Source: Avena insularis
Taxonomy: Eukaryota; Streptophyta; Magnoliopsida; Poales; Poaceae
Direction of reading: 5' to 3'
NCBI GenBank assembly: GCA_023614405.1
Contig: CM042687.1
Location: forward strand, 239,160,292-239,224,291
DNA: 64,000 nt
Under the pieces are notes generated by a model. The model ran no database searches. It saw only the letters and a program-made list of their open reading frames with translations, and was not told the origin of the DNA. The translations under genes were made by a program, and so were the position numbers. This document shows positions 37,304 through 49,775 of the stretch, piece after piece (within the stretch, counting starts at the first letter, position 1; every line of letters starts with the position of its first letter).

Positions 37304-37504
37304 ATCGTTGTTTCTCAAGCAAAACAAAGGACTCGCAACAAGTCCATCAAGTTCTGCAAGGTGCAGTGGTCGCACCATTATGTTGATGAAGCCACTTGGG
37401 AACGTGAGGGTCACCTTCGTCCGAACACCCGCCTCTCCTTGTGTTGTTTTCTTTTCCCTAGGAATCTTGGGGCGAGATTCTTGTTTAGTGGGGGAGAGTT
37501 GTAG
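37304..37504 (+). pseudogene. Remnant of the polyprotein C-terminus with chromodomain-like motif (element H)
   Basis: The frame open through 37112-37504 contains FCKVQWSHHYVDEATWEREGHL. The pattern K-V-Q-W-(S)-H-H-x5-A-T-W-E-x-E is typical of the chromodomain at the C-terminus of chromovirus-type Gypsy integrases. It is followed by LGARFLFSGGEL and a TAG at 37502-37504 that lies in the first bases of the 3' LTR, the usual end arrangement for such polyproteins. Everything upstream (gag to integrase core) is missing. Element H therefore looks like a deletion derivative of a chromovirus. The domain is short and degraded, so the call rests on this one motif and its position. Confidence 0.65.
37487..37499 (+). 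other. Polypurine tract of element H
   Basis: AGTGGGGGAGAGT directly precedes the TG of the 3' LTR. Confidence 0.85.
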
Positions 37505-40500
37505 CATCCCAATTGTCTAACAATTGCAATGCTACTAGCCTAGTCTATATAAATTCTATGTCATATATATAATTGTTGCATCATAATTATATCATGCTCA
37601 TGTCATCATGCCACCTTGCATTTGAGCATCATATAAAACCCTTTTTGTTTTGGTTCTTCTCTCATATGCATTGTAAATTGTATTTGCCTCTTGATATTGT
37701 ATTTTGTTATTGATATATTGTTTAATGCCCAAGTTGAGTTGGGGGCATATCTTTTATTAACTCCACCACCTTTCTTGTCATCATCCCATCATTCCACCAT
37801 TCCACCATATATGAGCATTGCAACTTATTTGGTTGTACCTCTAGCTCATGTGGGTTGGGATGGATCCAATTCTATCTCCACATGCTCTCATATACGCACC
37901 ATATTGTTTCCACATTATTGGTTTATGAGAGCCACATGGCCACCTTTGCATGCCTTGTGAGTGGAACCCTTTTCTAGCTTCCATATGGGTTGTTTTGGGG
38001 TTTATGCTCATGTTGGGATATTTTTGGGCTTACTAAATACCTAGTGGCACATACACACTAGCATGTCCCATTTTTATTCAAATATGGTCATCCCCTTTCA
38101 CTCCACATAGAACATTCCTTCAATCCTTAGCTTGGCCCTTACTCCATCTTTTGAGGATGCACATAAATAAATGCCATGAGATTTTATTTTGTTTTCACAA
38201 GATTAACACATGGCATTAAATACTTGCATGGGACATGCAACCATCTCCATCTTTTGTCCTCCTTTGTTTTTATTTGATTTTTGAGTGAATCATCCTCTAT
38301 CCCTCCCTACCACTCCTTTTGCTTTATCTAGTTTGGTCTTGCCAAAAAGCCACCACCACATCACCCTCTCTCTCTAATCCTCTCTCCAAACACCTAACAC
38401 CTCATCTAAACCCTAACCCTAGTTGCCTCTCTTTCTTCTAACCCTAGTTCTAAACCAAAATCCTAACCAAGCCCCCCCTCTCTCATCTCTCCTCTCTATA
38501 CCATGCTGGTCCCATCTAGCCTCCTCACCCCCTCTATCCAAAACCCAAACCCTAATCACCTACACCACTATCACCATCTACCATACCACCCCCTCGAGCC
38601 AAAACCGAGCCACCCCTAACCCATCCACCTGGCTCCACCCTAGCTCTAACCCGTCTCTAACCCGAGCCTCTCTCTCTAGCTAACCCTAGCTACCTGGCCA
38701 CTCCCTCTCCCTGGCCCACGCCCCAGCCACACCTCTCTCTAACCCTAAGAAAAACCTAACCCAAGCCCCACCCGAGCCCTCTTTTGCACCACACCAAACC
38801 CATGTGCTCCTCCCTCCCCTCTCTACCCCAACCACCCCATCTCTCAGATCTCGATCTGGGATCCTCTTCATCCTCTCCTTCCTCCCCTATCTGCTCTCCT
38901 CAACCACCATGGCCATGGACAGCTCCATGTCCATCTCAAACCCTAGTTCGGCCAAGCTTCGAGAGGAGGCGGTTGCAGCTGTGCCAAGGAGGATCTAGGC
39001 GTCCAGGAGCCTGCCCTGCTTCCTCTCCAAACCCTAGAACCGCCAACCACACCGGAACCCTGCCGTAGACATCATGCCAGCGCCATGCCCGTGAGGAATG
39101 GAAGCTCCATGGACACGAGCGTCACCGTTGATCACCGCCTTCACAAGCTCCAGCGACCACACCGACGAGCTCCTGGTGAGAATCCTGAGCTACTTGACAA
39201 GGTCCCCCGCTTCCTTAACGCCTAACGTCGCCAATCTTTTCGCCGAGCATCCTGCGGGCGCAGCCGACGATGTTCTGTCGCTAGAGTCGTTCAGCGTCGT
39301 CGTTGTTTGTCTCTGTTCATCGAGTTCTAGAAGCCTCTGTGTTACTCATATGCAGATGCCCCCTGAACCAAAGTTGTAGCCCGTGGTTTCCTCTTCGTTT
39401 TTCGTTTTTGGGGCGACGCGTTTCGTCCAGCGGAGGCGTCGCCACCGTCGCCGGAAGACGGCCGGATCCGCCGCCGTCAGAGCCGTGTCCGTCAGAGCGC
39501 TGCAGCAGCCGATGGCCTTTTTGCGCTGGAGCCCCTGCCCTTTTTCCCGCCTGAACCCGCCGTCCCCGGAGCCCCACCTGTCAGCCTCGGTACATTCTTG
39601 CAAGAAACCCCCCGCGCTTTGTGGCTTCTCAACCCGCTCTCCTCTGGATCGCCCACATGTCGCCCACCGGCTGGCCGTGCGCGTGAGTGGACCCGCGGAT
39701 CGGCCGGTCCCACCTGTCGGTCTCGGTGGCTAGACAAACGCTGATCGAAAAGTCGTTCAGTCCCCGCCACGCCGGCTGCTGCTGAGTCAGCAGATGGCCC
39801 ACTTGTCACTGCCTGTGGCTAGGTCCGAGCTGAGTAAGAAAAGGTTTTCTGTTTTCTGTTTAAATTTAAAACTTTTCAAATTTGTTTTAAATTCAAATTC
39901 AAATCTGCTTTAAAATAACTTTTAATTTTTACATCCAAATAATATAAATAATATATGTTTTTGAATCAGAAAAATATGAGGAATTCAAATATACCCTTCA
40001 AAATAATGTTTGAACATTTTAAATTTTCGAGTTGATTAAAATTACAATAAAATACCCTTTTCCTTAATTAATTAATAACTTTTGTTTTATAACTCCAAAT
40101 TTGACAAATAATATGTCTAAATCGATCAGCGCGACGAGCCCGTTCTATCTATGCATTCCATGTTCTGAATTGCAGCATGCATCATATAAATATAAAGGTT
40201 ACAGCAACTTATTTGAGGATAAAAGGTGACTAAAACTCAATAAAAGGCTTTATTCTTGTATTCCACACCTCACCCATGCCATGCTACATTATTGCCATGC
40301 AAATTGTGCATCATTCATCATGGCATGATTGTTTGCTTGTCGCATTTTATTCATATGCTTGTGCACTCTATTTATGTTGGCCCTTGTTTGTTTGGTTCTT
40401 CTTCGAATAGACGCTGAAAGGTGGGATATATCAAGAAACCCAGAGCACTACCAGATCCTCTCTCGCTTCAATCGAGCTGCCAGGCAAGCACTACCACATG

Positions 40501-42159
40501 CTTGCATACATATAGTACCTATTGCCTCTCTCTTATTCTTGCATCATTGAGTCGCGATTGCATTAAAATGAATCCCAAGTACTGCATAGCCTTTACTTTG
40601 AACCCCACCGAAGCTTGTTCCTCCATCCCATGAGCCATTACTACAGGAGTTGTTTGAGTCATGCGGGTCGTAGAACAGCATGTGTAGGGTATGTGAGTGT
40701 CTGATGGATAACGAGGTACCTAAACAACTTAACCTGAGTAGTAATGGGATAACTAATGAAAGTGGCACCGTGAGCAATATCGCTATTTGGTTTTTCATGC
40801 TCACTTGTGTCTCGTAGGACCCCGAGTACTTGATTCCTGTTCCTTGAATATTCGCGCTATCCACATCCGGAGGCTTATGAACCCCCCTGAGCCAGAGCTT
40901 GATTCATTCTTATTTCTTGGGGCCACAAAGTAGTTTGGGGCTTTATTACTATCCTGCATTTATGCCATGCTTTATCGCTTTATTTGCGATTGTGCGAGGA
41001 GCACTGTGACTGTTTAGGACCGTGACACGTTTTAGTATCGACAAGCCCACCACACTTTCGTTCCCAATGCTTACAGCCATTCACACAAACCTTGAGTCCG
41101 TCTCGAGCCGCCAACTTCGCTATGGTAGCTTAATGGGGTGGCCTCAAATATTTCTCAATCCTATGATCGCTTTGTCGTGAATGCCTCGTTGGGTTTTGAG
41201 TTGGTTTTTCCGAGGTTGATCGAGTATGTGTTGCTATTTGTGCACCCCTGCAGGGTAAATCTTTCTCAAAGCCGTGTCCGCGGTTATGGACGACTTGGAG
41301 CAGCTCGATCATAGACAAGTATAACTAAAGTACCGCTTTTAATTTGACTAAGTACCGACTAGTAAATAGTGCAACACTCATGGAATGGATAATAAAACTG
41401 CCAACGGATGGGGTTGTTCGTCCGCTTGGTGTTTAAGCGAGGAGGAGGATGGATCTATTAATATTACTGTTATAACTGTTGTTATTAATTCACGGACATC
41501 CGTCTATCTTTGGTTAGGCGGATGATTAGCGAGTATCCCTAGAATTGTTAGGTATTATCTTTTGCTACAATTGCGTCACCCCAGGTTGTGTCCCCTTTAG
41601 AGGCATAAAGACTTGCCGAAAATTCTAGGGTCTCACACGATAAATTGTTTGATTCGTATGAACAGTACACTCGTAAGATGGATATGGGTGGAGGAGACAC
41701 GATGTGGGCAACGACCACTCGTGTAGAGATTCCGAACGGGATCCGTGAGATCTGTATGGATGTGTTTATTTATGGGGCATCTTATGCCGATTTGCTTTTT
41801 ATCCGCATCGGATCTTGTTTTCCGCTTCCGATACTCGATGTTTGATGTATGAGGAGATATCCTAAACTATTATATCTATCTAGGATATTTGGATCTTGTC
41901 GTATGCGCTGCAATATTTCTATTTCTTTTAGATGGAATGGCTCGAGGATCTGTATGGTGGCTTGCATACATACTCATTTGTGTATGTAGTTGATCCCTTC
42001 GCCGCCGACACGCCGCCGTTTCTTGTCCCGATGTTCTGGAAATGGTTAGGACGGCCGAAAGGTCTACCTGTGAGTGGCATTTGGCCCCACCGTACTATTT
42101 TAACCATTTCCGCTCATCCAGGCTTGTAACTAAGAGCGTAATTCACCGAGGTAGTTACA
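37500..42159 (+). repeat. 3' LTR of element H (4660 bp)
   Basis: Nearly identical to the 5' LTR over the first ~2.9 kb. The last ~1.75 kb shows many scattered small indels and mismatches. It ends GAGGTAGTTACA before the second ATCTT. Confidence 0.92.
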
Positions 42160-45100
42160 ATCTTGTTCCCATAGTGACTGACGGGTGTGACCAAAGAAGG
42201 ACTGCGGGTTAAGTTGGAAATTATGCCAGGGGGTTATCCGCATAAAGACCTTCGTCGTCTTCCTCGTCTACTGGAAGCTGCTCGGTGGCAGTGGCCGATG
42301 CCGTCCATCGCTGCCGTGCGCTGCGATGCTCGCCGCCGATGCTCGGGGTGGGGATAAGATTGCCACCGCGACGTCTCTGCTCGTCCTCATCCCCATTTCC
42401 CCCTCTGAAACCCTCTCTCTCTCTAGTTCTTCTTCTGAACCAAAACCCAATCTTTGGAGATGCGATCGGTTGCCGGCATTCTAAGCTCTCCCGTGCTCCA
42501 TTGATCAAGCAACCATCCTCGCCTTGTTCTTATGAGACTCTTGGTCAAAGGAATCGAAGTGGGGAGACGCGAATCAACGCCACGAGGTCATCTTCCTGAA
42601 TTCCGGCCACCATGGTCCTCGTCGATTCCGACCACCCCTGGTCACGCCATGCACTCCACCGCAATCCTAGTGAGCCAGTGGTTCTTCCAGTACATCTGAT
42701 TCTTTGTATTTTGCTCTAGTTCGCTCCCACCACAAGCACCCGACACCGCCGCCGTTGTTCGCCGTCGTTGCCCAACTTCCGGCGACCATTAACTAGCGGC
42801 ACTGCCACTGTTAGGTTCCCCATCGTGCCCTCTTTCCGATAAGCATAACCACTGCCCCGCGCGTGCACAAAATCGTAAGATCAACCATCGATCTAAGAGG
42901 ATCAGATCCGGTGACATCATGCTCGCATCTTCCCATGCCTAGTCAGCCAGTTTGACTTAGTCTTTGCACGCGTGGCTGATGACGTGGCCACAGGCCCACT
43001 AGTCAGTGACTAGGGTTAGGTATGGGTGCGGTATAAAAGATTTTGTGTCTGTTTAGCAAATTGCTAAAACAATATTAATCCAAATATAAAAATTCCAGTA
43101 ATTGAAATAAAGTAATTAAATTTTGTTATATCAATATTTTTTGTTTTATAATTCAGAAAAATATGTTTAATATATGAAAATTTTCAAAAAAATAAAATCT
43201 TTAACATTAAACTATTACCAAACATTATTATGTTGAAAATTTAAATAATTATTATTTAATAAAGATTTTATAAGTATTAATAGTTTGAAAATTCATATTT
43301 TAATATTGGTAAATGTTAAAAATATAAATAAAATATCAAAAATATTACAAAAATAAAAACTATAATTTAAAACTATAATCATGCATTATTATTTCACTTA
43401 ATTAAATATTTATTATTTATTAAGTATTTATTAAGTAATAAACCTTATAAAAATTATATCTTACTATTTTAAAACACAAAAAATAATGTAAATACCAAAA
43501 GGATCACAAAAATAATACCTACATGTTAAAAATATAATATTCCACTTTTGAGGTAAATAAAAATTTAAAACACTTTAGGAACTTGAAATTTTAATTTATT
43601 TCCTTAGTTAATAATTCATAAAAGAGTAAATACAAATTACTAAAATTAGTAAATTGAGTCCAATAAATAGTCTTAGTCTTAAATATTGATAATATGAAGT
43701 CATAATGATTCAAAACATTATAAATACAATTTTATTGAATTATCTTTCAACCATAAGTGTAGATTATTTTCTAAAAGGATCCTTATCCAATATAAAATCT
43801 CCAAGAATAATTCTGACTAAATTAAATCTTTTCCATTACTTTAACCACAAGTTTATCAACATACCAAAACACTATAGTGAATTAATAAAGAGTTAAATAA
43901 TATTATTACCTTTATTATAAATTATAACCATTCATTCACAAAAAGATAAATGATTCTATTCCATTATAAAATCAAGAAACCACTACACCAAGTAAAAGTA
44001 TAACCATTCTTAAGTAACCTTAAGGAAAAATTATAAAGTACACAAGGTACAAATATCATAAGCATTAAACCTTAAATCCATCCATGTTCTTTAAAGTTAA
44101 CTTTAGTCTACAAGACTTTAAATATAAGGCTAAAGACTTTCTTATATGTTTTATAGTTAACTTTGGTCTATTTTCATTAAGTTATAAAGCATCTCAAGTC
44201 CAAACTATTCAAACACAAACAACATCGATCACATTTGATTAAACCACAAAGATTGTTTAAAACTTAATAAAGGAGTCTTTTCTTCAAAAGTTATTCATTT
44301 TGCCACTTCAGTCAACATATGACAAATTAATTAGGATCACATTACTTTATCCTTTGCTTGTATACTTAGGATTGTTAACACTTAAGTTCCTTATAAATTC
44401 CATTAATTGCAAGGTAAAACCTGAAGATAAGATAATTCTTATATAAGAATTCCTTGAATAGCGTACCTCAATGGTATATCTCATTGCTGCACACCATTAT
44501 GTTTACATGATGTTTCACACACACTCACAAGCCTTAATAAGAAGCACAAGTGTGAAACTTATCTAAAAGGACAACACATTCTAAAGAATCCATTTCCAGT
44601 TTCCAAACCCTAGATCAACGTTGTCCCCGGGATTCGAGTTTATCAAATTGCATTACATTACTTATGCATAAGAGCATCTTGCTTCTTTAAACATTAGTCC
44701 TTACCGGACCAATGATGCTGATTTCAGATATTGGATCTTATATTATCTTGAAGACTGTGAGTGCATAATCTTGCAATCACAAAAGGCAAGTTCACACTTT
44801 CTCATGTCCTTTGATTATTTTCTGTAAAGTATTTTGCAAATACAGTGTTGTCATCACCTGCATTTGAAAAAGGTCAGAAAACACCTATTTTTGATAATAA
44901 TGTGAACTATTGGTTACTGATCCAGGGTGATCAGCTAATCTATTAAATCTGGCAGTTGGAATACCATTGTTCAGCACTATATCACTTAGGATTTAACAAC
45001 CAATGTCGCCAGTGATTCTTGAGCCGTATATTACGCGTTGACCATGAGATTTGGAATGGGACAAATAAGTCAGCTATATCTTCTTCCTCTCGCATGTAGC

Positions 45101-45304
45101 CGGATGTGCAGGTCGTGGCTGTTATCACTCGTAGCGTGCAAATTAATTGGTAATTCGTAGAGGATATGCAGCATATGGGTGGGAACCCTCATCGTCCCAC
45201 GATAGTTCTGGCATCTAACGGTCTATACAAACCATTGCCATAATTCAATGGGTGGGCATGGTGTACACCAAGGAGGCATGCAAGGTCCGGAAGGGGGTGG
45301 TGAT
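42160..45304 (+). repeat. 5' LTR of element D, segment 3
   Basis: It lies between H and I and is assigned to D's LTR by continuity, because both flanking elements have clean duplications. A GC-rich core (about 42230-43020) is followed by a very AT-rich stretch (43060-44450). The matching part of the 3' LTR is off the window, so an additional unrecognised insertion cannot be excluded. No gene seen: the ORF at 42285-42599 lies in the GC-rich core and has no family features. Confidence 0.65.
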
Positions 45305-45844
45305 TGTTGGGGATATGCTATATGGGTATCCTCATAGCATGTCTCCTATCCGGATAACCCGGGTGGCCCACAGTTAGTAGCATGGACCATGGCCTGCTGG
45401 GCGGCCCAGTTAGATGGATCCAGAAGGGAGGCCCATGCCGGATAAAGGAAGGCTACGGTTGGAGTCACCGACGTACCCGGAGCCTTGGAGTGCAAGAGAC
45501 GTAAGACTAGTGATAGACGGTGTAGGACTCTGTAACCTGTCCGGCTAGGACTTTTCCCTATAACCCTAGGACCTGGCGACTATATAAGTCGGGCCTATGG
45601 GAGCCTTTAGGGCACAACTTCAGACAATAACTTAGATAACCTGGCACGGCGAACCTATCTCTATAACTCGGCGTATTGCCCTTATAGTGATTTATAGCAG
45701 GAGTAGGATTCCACCACCGTTGTGGGATTTGAACCTGGGTAAGCTGTGTTACCTCTTACCCGTCAACCGTCCGCCTTCCCCCACGTCTCTAAACACGCAC
45801 TGTGAGGACCCCTCCATGGCGTACTCGTCGGCAATACCACGACA
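45305..45844 (+). repeat. 5' LTR of element I (540 bp)
   Basis: Starts TGTTGGGGATATGC and ends ACCACGACA. It has a TATA box at 45581. Confidence 0.95.
45579..45588 (+). promoter_or_regulatory. TATA box in 5' LTR of element I
   Basis: ACTATATAAG, a strong plant TATA box about 265 bp before the LTR end, also present in the 3' LTR at 58225-58234. Transcription would start near 45610. Confidence 0.7.
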
Positions 45845-45845
45845 G

Positions 45846-45864
45846 TTGATGCCCACTGTGGGGC
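45846..45864 (+). other. Primer binding site region of element I
   Basis: TTGATGCCCACTGTGGGGC begins one base after the LTR. It resembles the usual grass Gypsy PBS with transitions. The tRNA is not assigned. Confidence 0.6.
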
Positions 45865-48800
45865 AAGAGGCGCCTCAGGCTCTCCAGCGGGTGAGGACCA
45901 AGATCTTCGCGGGGATCGGCGAAACCGTAGCCATCGGCCGTGTTCTCTCCTCCGGCAACGTTCCGATTGTCCCTCCTGACGAATTCTGCATCCCAGAGAA
46001 GACGAACCCTACGCGGTGTTCGATCGTTCCTATCAGAGACATCCACCTCTTCATTAGGGAAACCGAATCGGGCACTAGTTCCCTGGGAGTCGGAGGAGCA
46101 TCAAGGCCCGCACGGACCGCCTACGGGCAGGATACATTCCCGGAAGGATCAATGTCAGATCTCTCTTTGGAGTTTGCTGGCAAAGATCAGAAAAATTCAA
46201 GGCCCACCCAAACCGCCCCTGTGCAGGATATAAAGGTGGAAGATCACTGCAAGTCTTCCGGCTTCGCCCGTGCTTCTGGACAGCAGAGATCCAAGTTCGT
46301 CGGCGTGGTTACCATCTTCGATCTAGCGTGTTGCGTTCAGAGAGAGGGCGAAAACCCCCGCGATTACCTGGCCAGGTGGCTCCGTATACGAGCCGATCTG
46401 GCCCACTACCCCAATGATGATGCTATGTATCACTTTGTGGAAGGACTGGACCATGGCACGCTCCTCCAGCATTCTCTAAGACGGCAGCAGGCGTCAGGAC
46501 GCCTTACCTTCGAAGGCATGGTGAGCACCGTCAACAACTATGCAGAGGCTGAAGCCGCAGCTCAGACAGCGCTTGTGCTCATTGACGGAGCCCCTCCGAT
46601 TCAGTCACCGCCACCAACGCCTCCGGCCGCCATCGTTGCAGCTGCGCCGCCACCACCAGTCATCGTCGCTGCTGTTGCACCTCCACCCCCCGTCATCGAG
46701 GAAGTCCTGGCACCCTCCGACTCCTTGATTGACGCGCTATACGCCGACTTCAGTGCAGACTCAGAGGAGATAGATTTTAGTCCAGAGGAACTAGACTCAG
46801 CCATGCAGGAGATGGAGGAGGAGTACACGCGCGACGAACAAGCCAACAATGCCGTCACGTCTCGAGAGGTGTTCGTCACCATTGGGACGGCGATGGATGA
46901 AGATCAACCCGGACGAGCTCCGCCTACAACACTGGAAAAGGGGAAGGGGCCACTTATTGCTGCTGACGATGATCGCGCAAAAGCCATGCCTCCTCCGCCT
47001 AACCCAGTGCAGCAGCCGCAGGAACTCGGCACCGGCCCGAGCAACAATAACACCACAAACTTGCCGCCTCCGGCATCTATGTCTGTTGCTGCCCAAGTTA
47101 CTCCAGCTGATAGAGTGATGTACGGCAATCTCCTCATTGAGCCACTGACCGTAGCTCATATCCGGAACATGACTCAGCTTGACGAGAAGCGCCAGCAGCT
47201 GCTAGAGGAAGCGTGGGCCATCGCGGAGCAAGGAGCTAAGCTAGATCAAGATATGGTCAACACGCAGAAATCCATAGAGAAAGCTAGAGCAATGGAGGCC
47301 GATTACAAGACTCTGTTGCAGCAGCAGAAGGCCAAGAAAGCTCCGGCTCGCGTCATCAACAATCCTGGTGTATGGCGAAACCTAGGATGGGCTCCCTCGA
47401 AGCCGGCATAGGCCAAGCCATACATTGACAATGAAGGCAAACAGGTGATGCCCACCCCACTCCTCAACCTCGCCGTCGCCAAGACCCTTCTGGAGCAGGA
47501 TAGATCGCCCGAGGCAGTGGAACAGGTCTATGACCTAGTGGCCAAGGCGGTAAAACAGCAGGAAAAGGCCACCTCTCATAGGCTTGAGTCTAACCCAGCG
47601 TTTTGCCAGTCTAGCCAGCATAAGCCGCCAAGGGACAGATCTCCTCTTGATGTCGGGTCTCAGATGGGTTCATCAGAACGAAGACGGAGGGATGCGCGCA
47701 ACAGGAAGGATGCTATCCCCATATCCTCTGACCATGGAGAAAAGGCCTAACCTCGTCTCCCATCGCCACCGCCCCGATCACCCCGACATCGCGAAGATCC
47801 CAAGGCTCACCATCGTACGGATATGCCCCCACCAAGGCAGTGCGGCATCGTCATCCGCGACAACATGGAGCAGACCCGTCATGACGGAGAGCGCAACCAA
47901 GGACACAAGAGCAGGTCACGCCATGACCCTCCGCGTCCGACAAGAAACCGAGATAGACATGAGGCGTCGCAGGAGGGTAACAGCAAAAAGGCTAACCCAC
48001 CGCCACCTCCGCCTCCGTCGCCATCTAGCAGTCACCATGGCGGAGGAGGCCCGTGTTGTTCACGCAGCACATCCCATGTTGGCAAGAAGAAGAAGCCGGA
48101 GCCGTACGATGCACGTTCGCGGATCGATAAGATCCACGAGGCCCGGGAAGGACCATACCGGGGACCACGTTGTTTTGGACCTGCAATATGGTACGCAACT
48201 TACCCCAAAGGTTTCCTGATTGACAAGACCATCAAGCCCTATGACGGCACCGCCAAGCCAGCCACATGGTTGCAGGATTACGGCAACACGGTGGAGATTG
48301 TCGGAGGTAACCCCAACGTTGCCGTCAAGTACCTCCCTTTGATGTTGGCAAGCACGACCCATCAATGAATCGATGACTTGCCAGAGAAATCCATCTGCAA
48401 TTGGTTGGACATGCAAGAAGCGTTCACCAAGAACTTCGAGGGTACGTACAAGCGTCCCTGTACGGTTGGCGATCTACAGCGGTGCATGCAAGAGAAAGAC
48501 GATACATCTCGCACCTACCTCTCCCGCTGGCTGGATATGAAGAATTCCTACGCAGGAGTGCACGCTCAGACCGCCATGGCCGCCTTCATCGATGGGTTGG
48601 AAAGGGGCACGTTGCTCCGACATAAGCTGAAGCGCCTGCAGGACAATCACCAGCTTGACTTGAACCAGATGATTCAGTTGGCTAGTGAGTTCGCAGCTGC
48701 CGACGACGATGCTCGCGGCTCCTTGCCGGCAACGGCCGTTCCAACTCAAGCTTGGAGTAACAGCAGCACAAAGCAGAAAACCGCTCCAGAAGAAAAGCAA

Positions 48801-49244
48801 TCTCCCGACATGGTCGCCATGACCTTTGCAGGACGAGGTGATGGCGGACAGCGTGGCCGAGGACGGGGAGCTGGCCGTGGGCAGCAACGAGGAAGTGAAA
48901 CTACCTTGGCACCGCTCCGTGTTCCCCAGACCTACGAAGAGTACCGTGATATGCCGTGCCTTGTACACCTCGTTGTCAATGGTAAAGCCACCCATACCAA
49001 TCAACACTGCAAATTCGTCAACGACCTAAAGGAAGACCCGGAGTCTGGCTACAATTGAAGTCGGAAGAACAGACCACGAGGCAAGGGCAAGGGGAAAAAG
49101 AAGGAGGAGGAGTCCAAGGATTCAAGTGACATGGACGAGGATGTTGACCCCAAGCACGCCGCCAAGAGCGACGACAAGGGCAAGAACCCCTTCGTGAAGA
49201 AGGGGCCAGTCTACCACACTTTCCTTGGCACCCCCACCGTCTGA
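45849..49244 (+). pseudogene. gag: gag of element I, with duplicated gag-like module and in-frame stops
   Basis: One reading frame runs from the ATG at 45849 to 49244. It could also start at in-frame ATGs 45816 or 45687, inside the LTR but downstream of the TATA box. In-frame stops occur at 47409, 47748, 48366 and 49056. The order is a first gag-like module (46290-46560: YLARWL ... FVEGLDHGTLLQH), a Pro-rich linker, a coiled-coil-like segment (47160-47340), a basic/Pro-rich region, and a second, fuller module (about 48190-48720: YLSRWL ... FIDGLERGTLLRH). A Gly/Arg-rich tail and a Lys-rich end follow. Role: capsid and nucleic-acid binding. The two modules line up with each other, suggesting internal duplication. 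Confidence 0.8.
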
Positions 49245-49775
49245 CAATAGAAGACCTCTATGAGGATCCTGATGGCTACTCTACCCCCAGTCCCCTAGTA
49301 CCTGCGCTGGTCGGAGGTTCCAATTACTTGGGACAGGACGGACCACCCGGACCTTATTCCCACGGAGAACCAATACGCTATGGTCATCAACCCCTTGATT
49401 GACGGCATGGAGTTCACCAAGTGTATGGTGGACAGTGGAAGTAGCATCAACATCATGTACCTGGATACACTACAGAAGATGAACTTGACGGAGGAAAACC
49501 TAAGGCGGACCAACACCATCTTCCATGGCGTAGTTCCTGGTCAGGAGGCTCGGTCCCTTGGGTGCATTACACTTTAGGTTGCCTTTGGAGATGTTAATAA
49601 TTACCGCCAAGAGCGCATGACCTTTGAGGTGGTCCCCTTCAAGAGCGTGTACCACGTCATATTCGGCCGCGACATATTCCACACGTTCATGGCCAAGCCA
49701 TGCTTCATCTACAACAAACTCAAGATAACCGGACCGAACGGTGTCCTCACCGTATCCGGAAGCTTAACAAGGCAA
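49245..49775 (+). pseudogene. Aspartic protease region of element I
   Basis: It lies in the same frame as gag. The active-site loop VDSGSSINIM is at 49428-49457, and a downstream segment VIFGRDIFHTF is near 49655. In-frame stops occur near 49248, 49296 and at 49575. The frame shifts between about 49750 and 49775, before the RT frame. It would cleave the polyprotein in an intact element. It is clearly a protease by its motif and position before RT, but not functional here. Confidence 0.8.

Larger units (their letters stand above)
29759..42159 (+). mobile_element. Element H: LARD-like element with 4.67-kb LTRs inserted in D's 5' LTR
   Basis: It has perfect duplications ATCTT (29754-29758 and 42160-42164), 5' LTR 29759-34430, PBS 34433-34445, internal region 34431-37499 and 3' LTR 37500-42159. 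The internal domain is only about 3.07 kb and lacks gag, protease, RT and integrase, except for a chromodomain-like tail next to the PPT. Long LTRs with a short non-coding interior fit the LARD class (Sukkula-like in barley; the name is tentative). It is a complete insertion. Confidence 0.92.

Noticed and set aside
42285..42599. 104-aa ORF right of element H, considered as a host gene exon
   Set aside because: It lies in the GC-rich core of D's LTR and has no recognisable domain or splice context.
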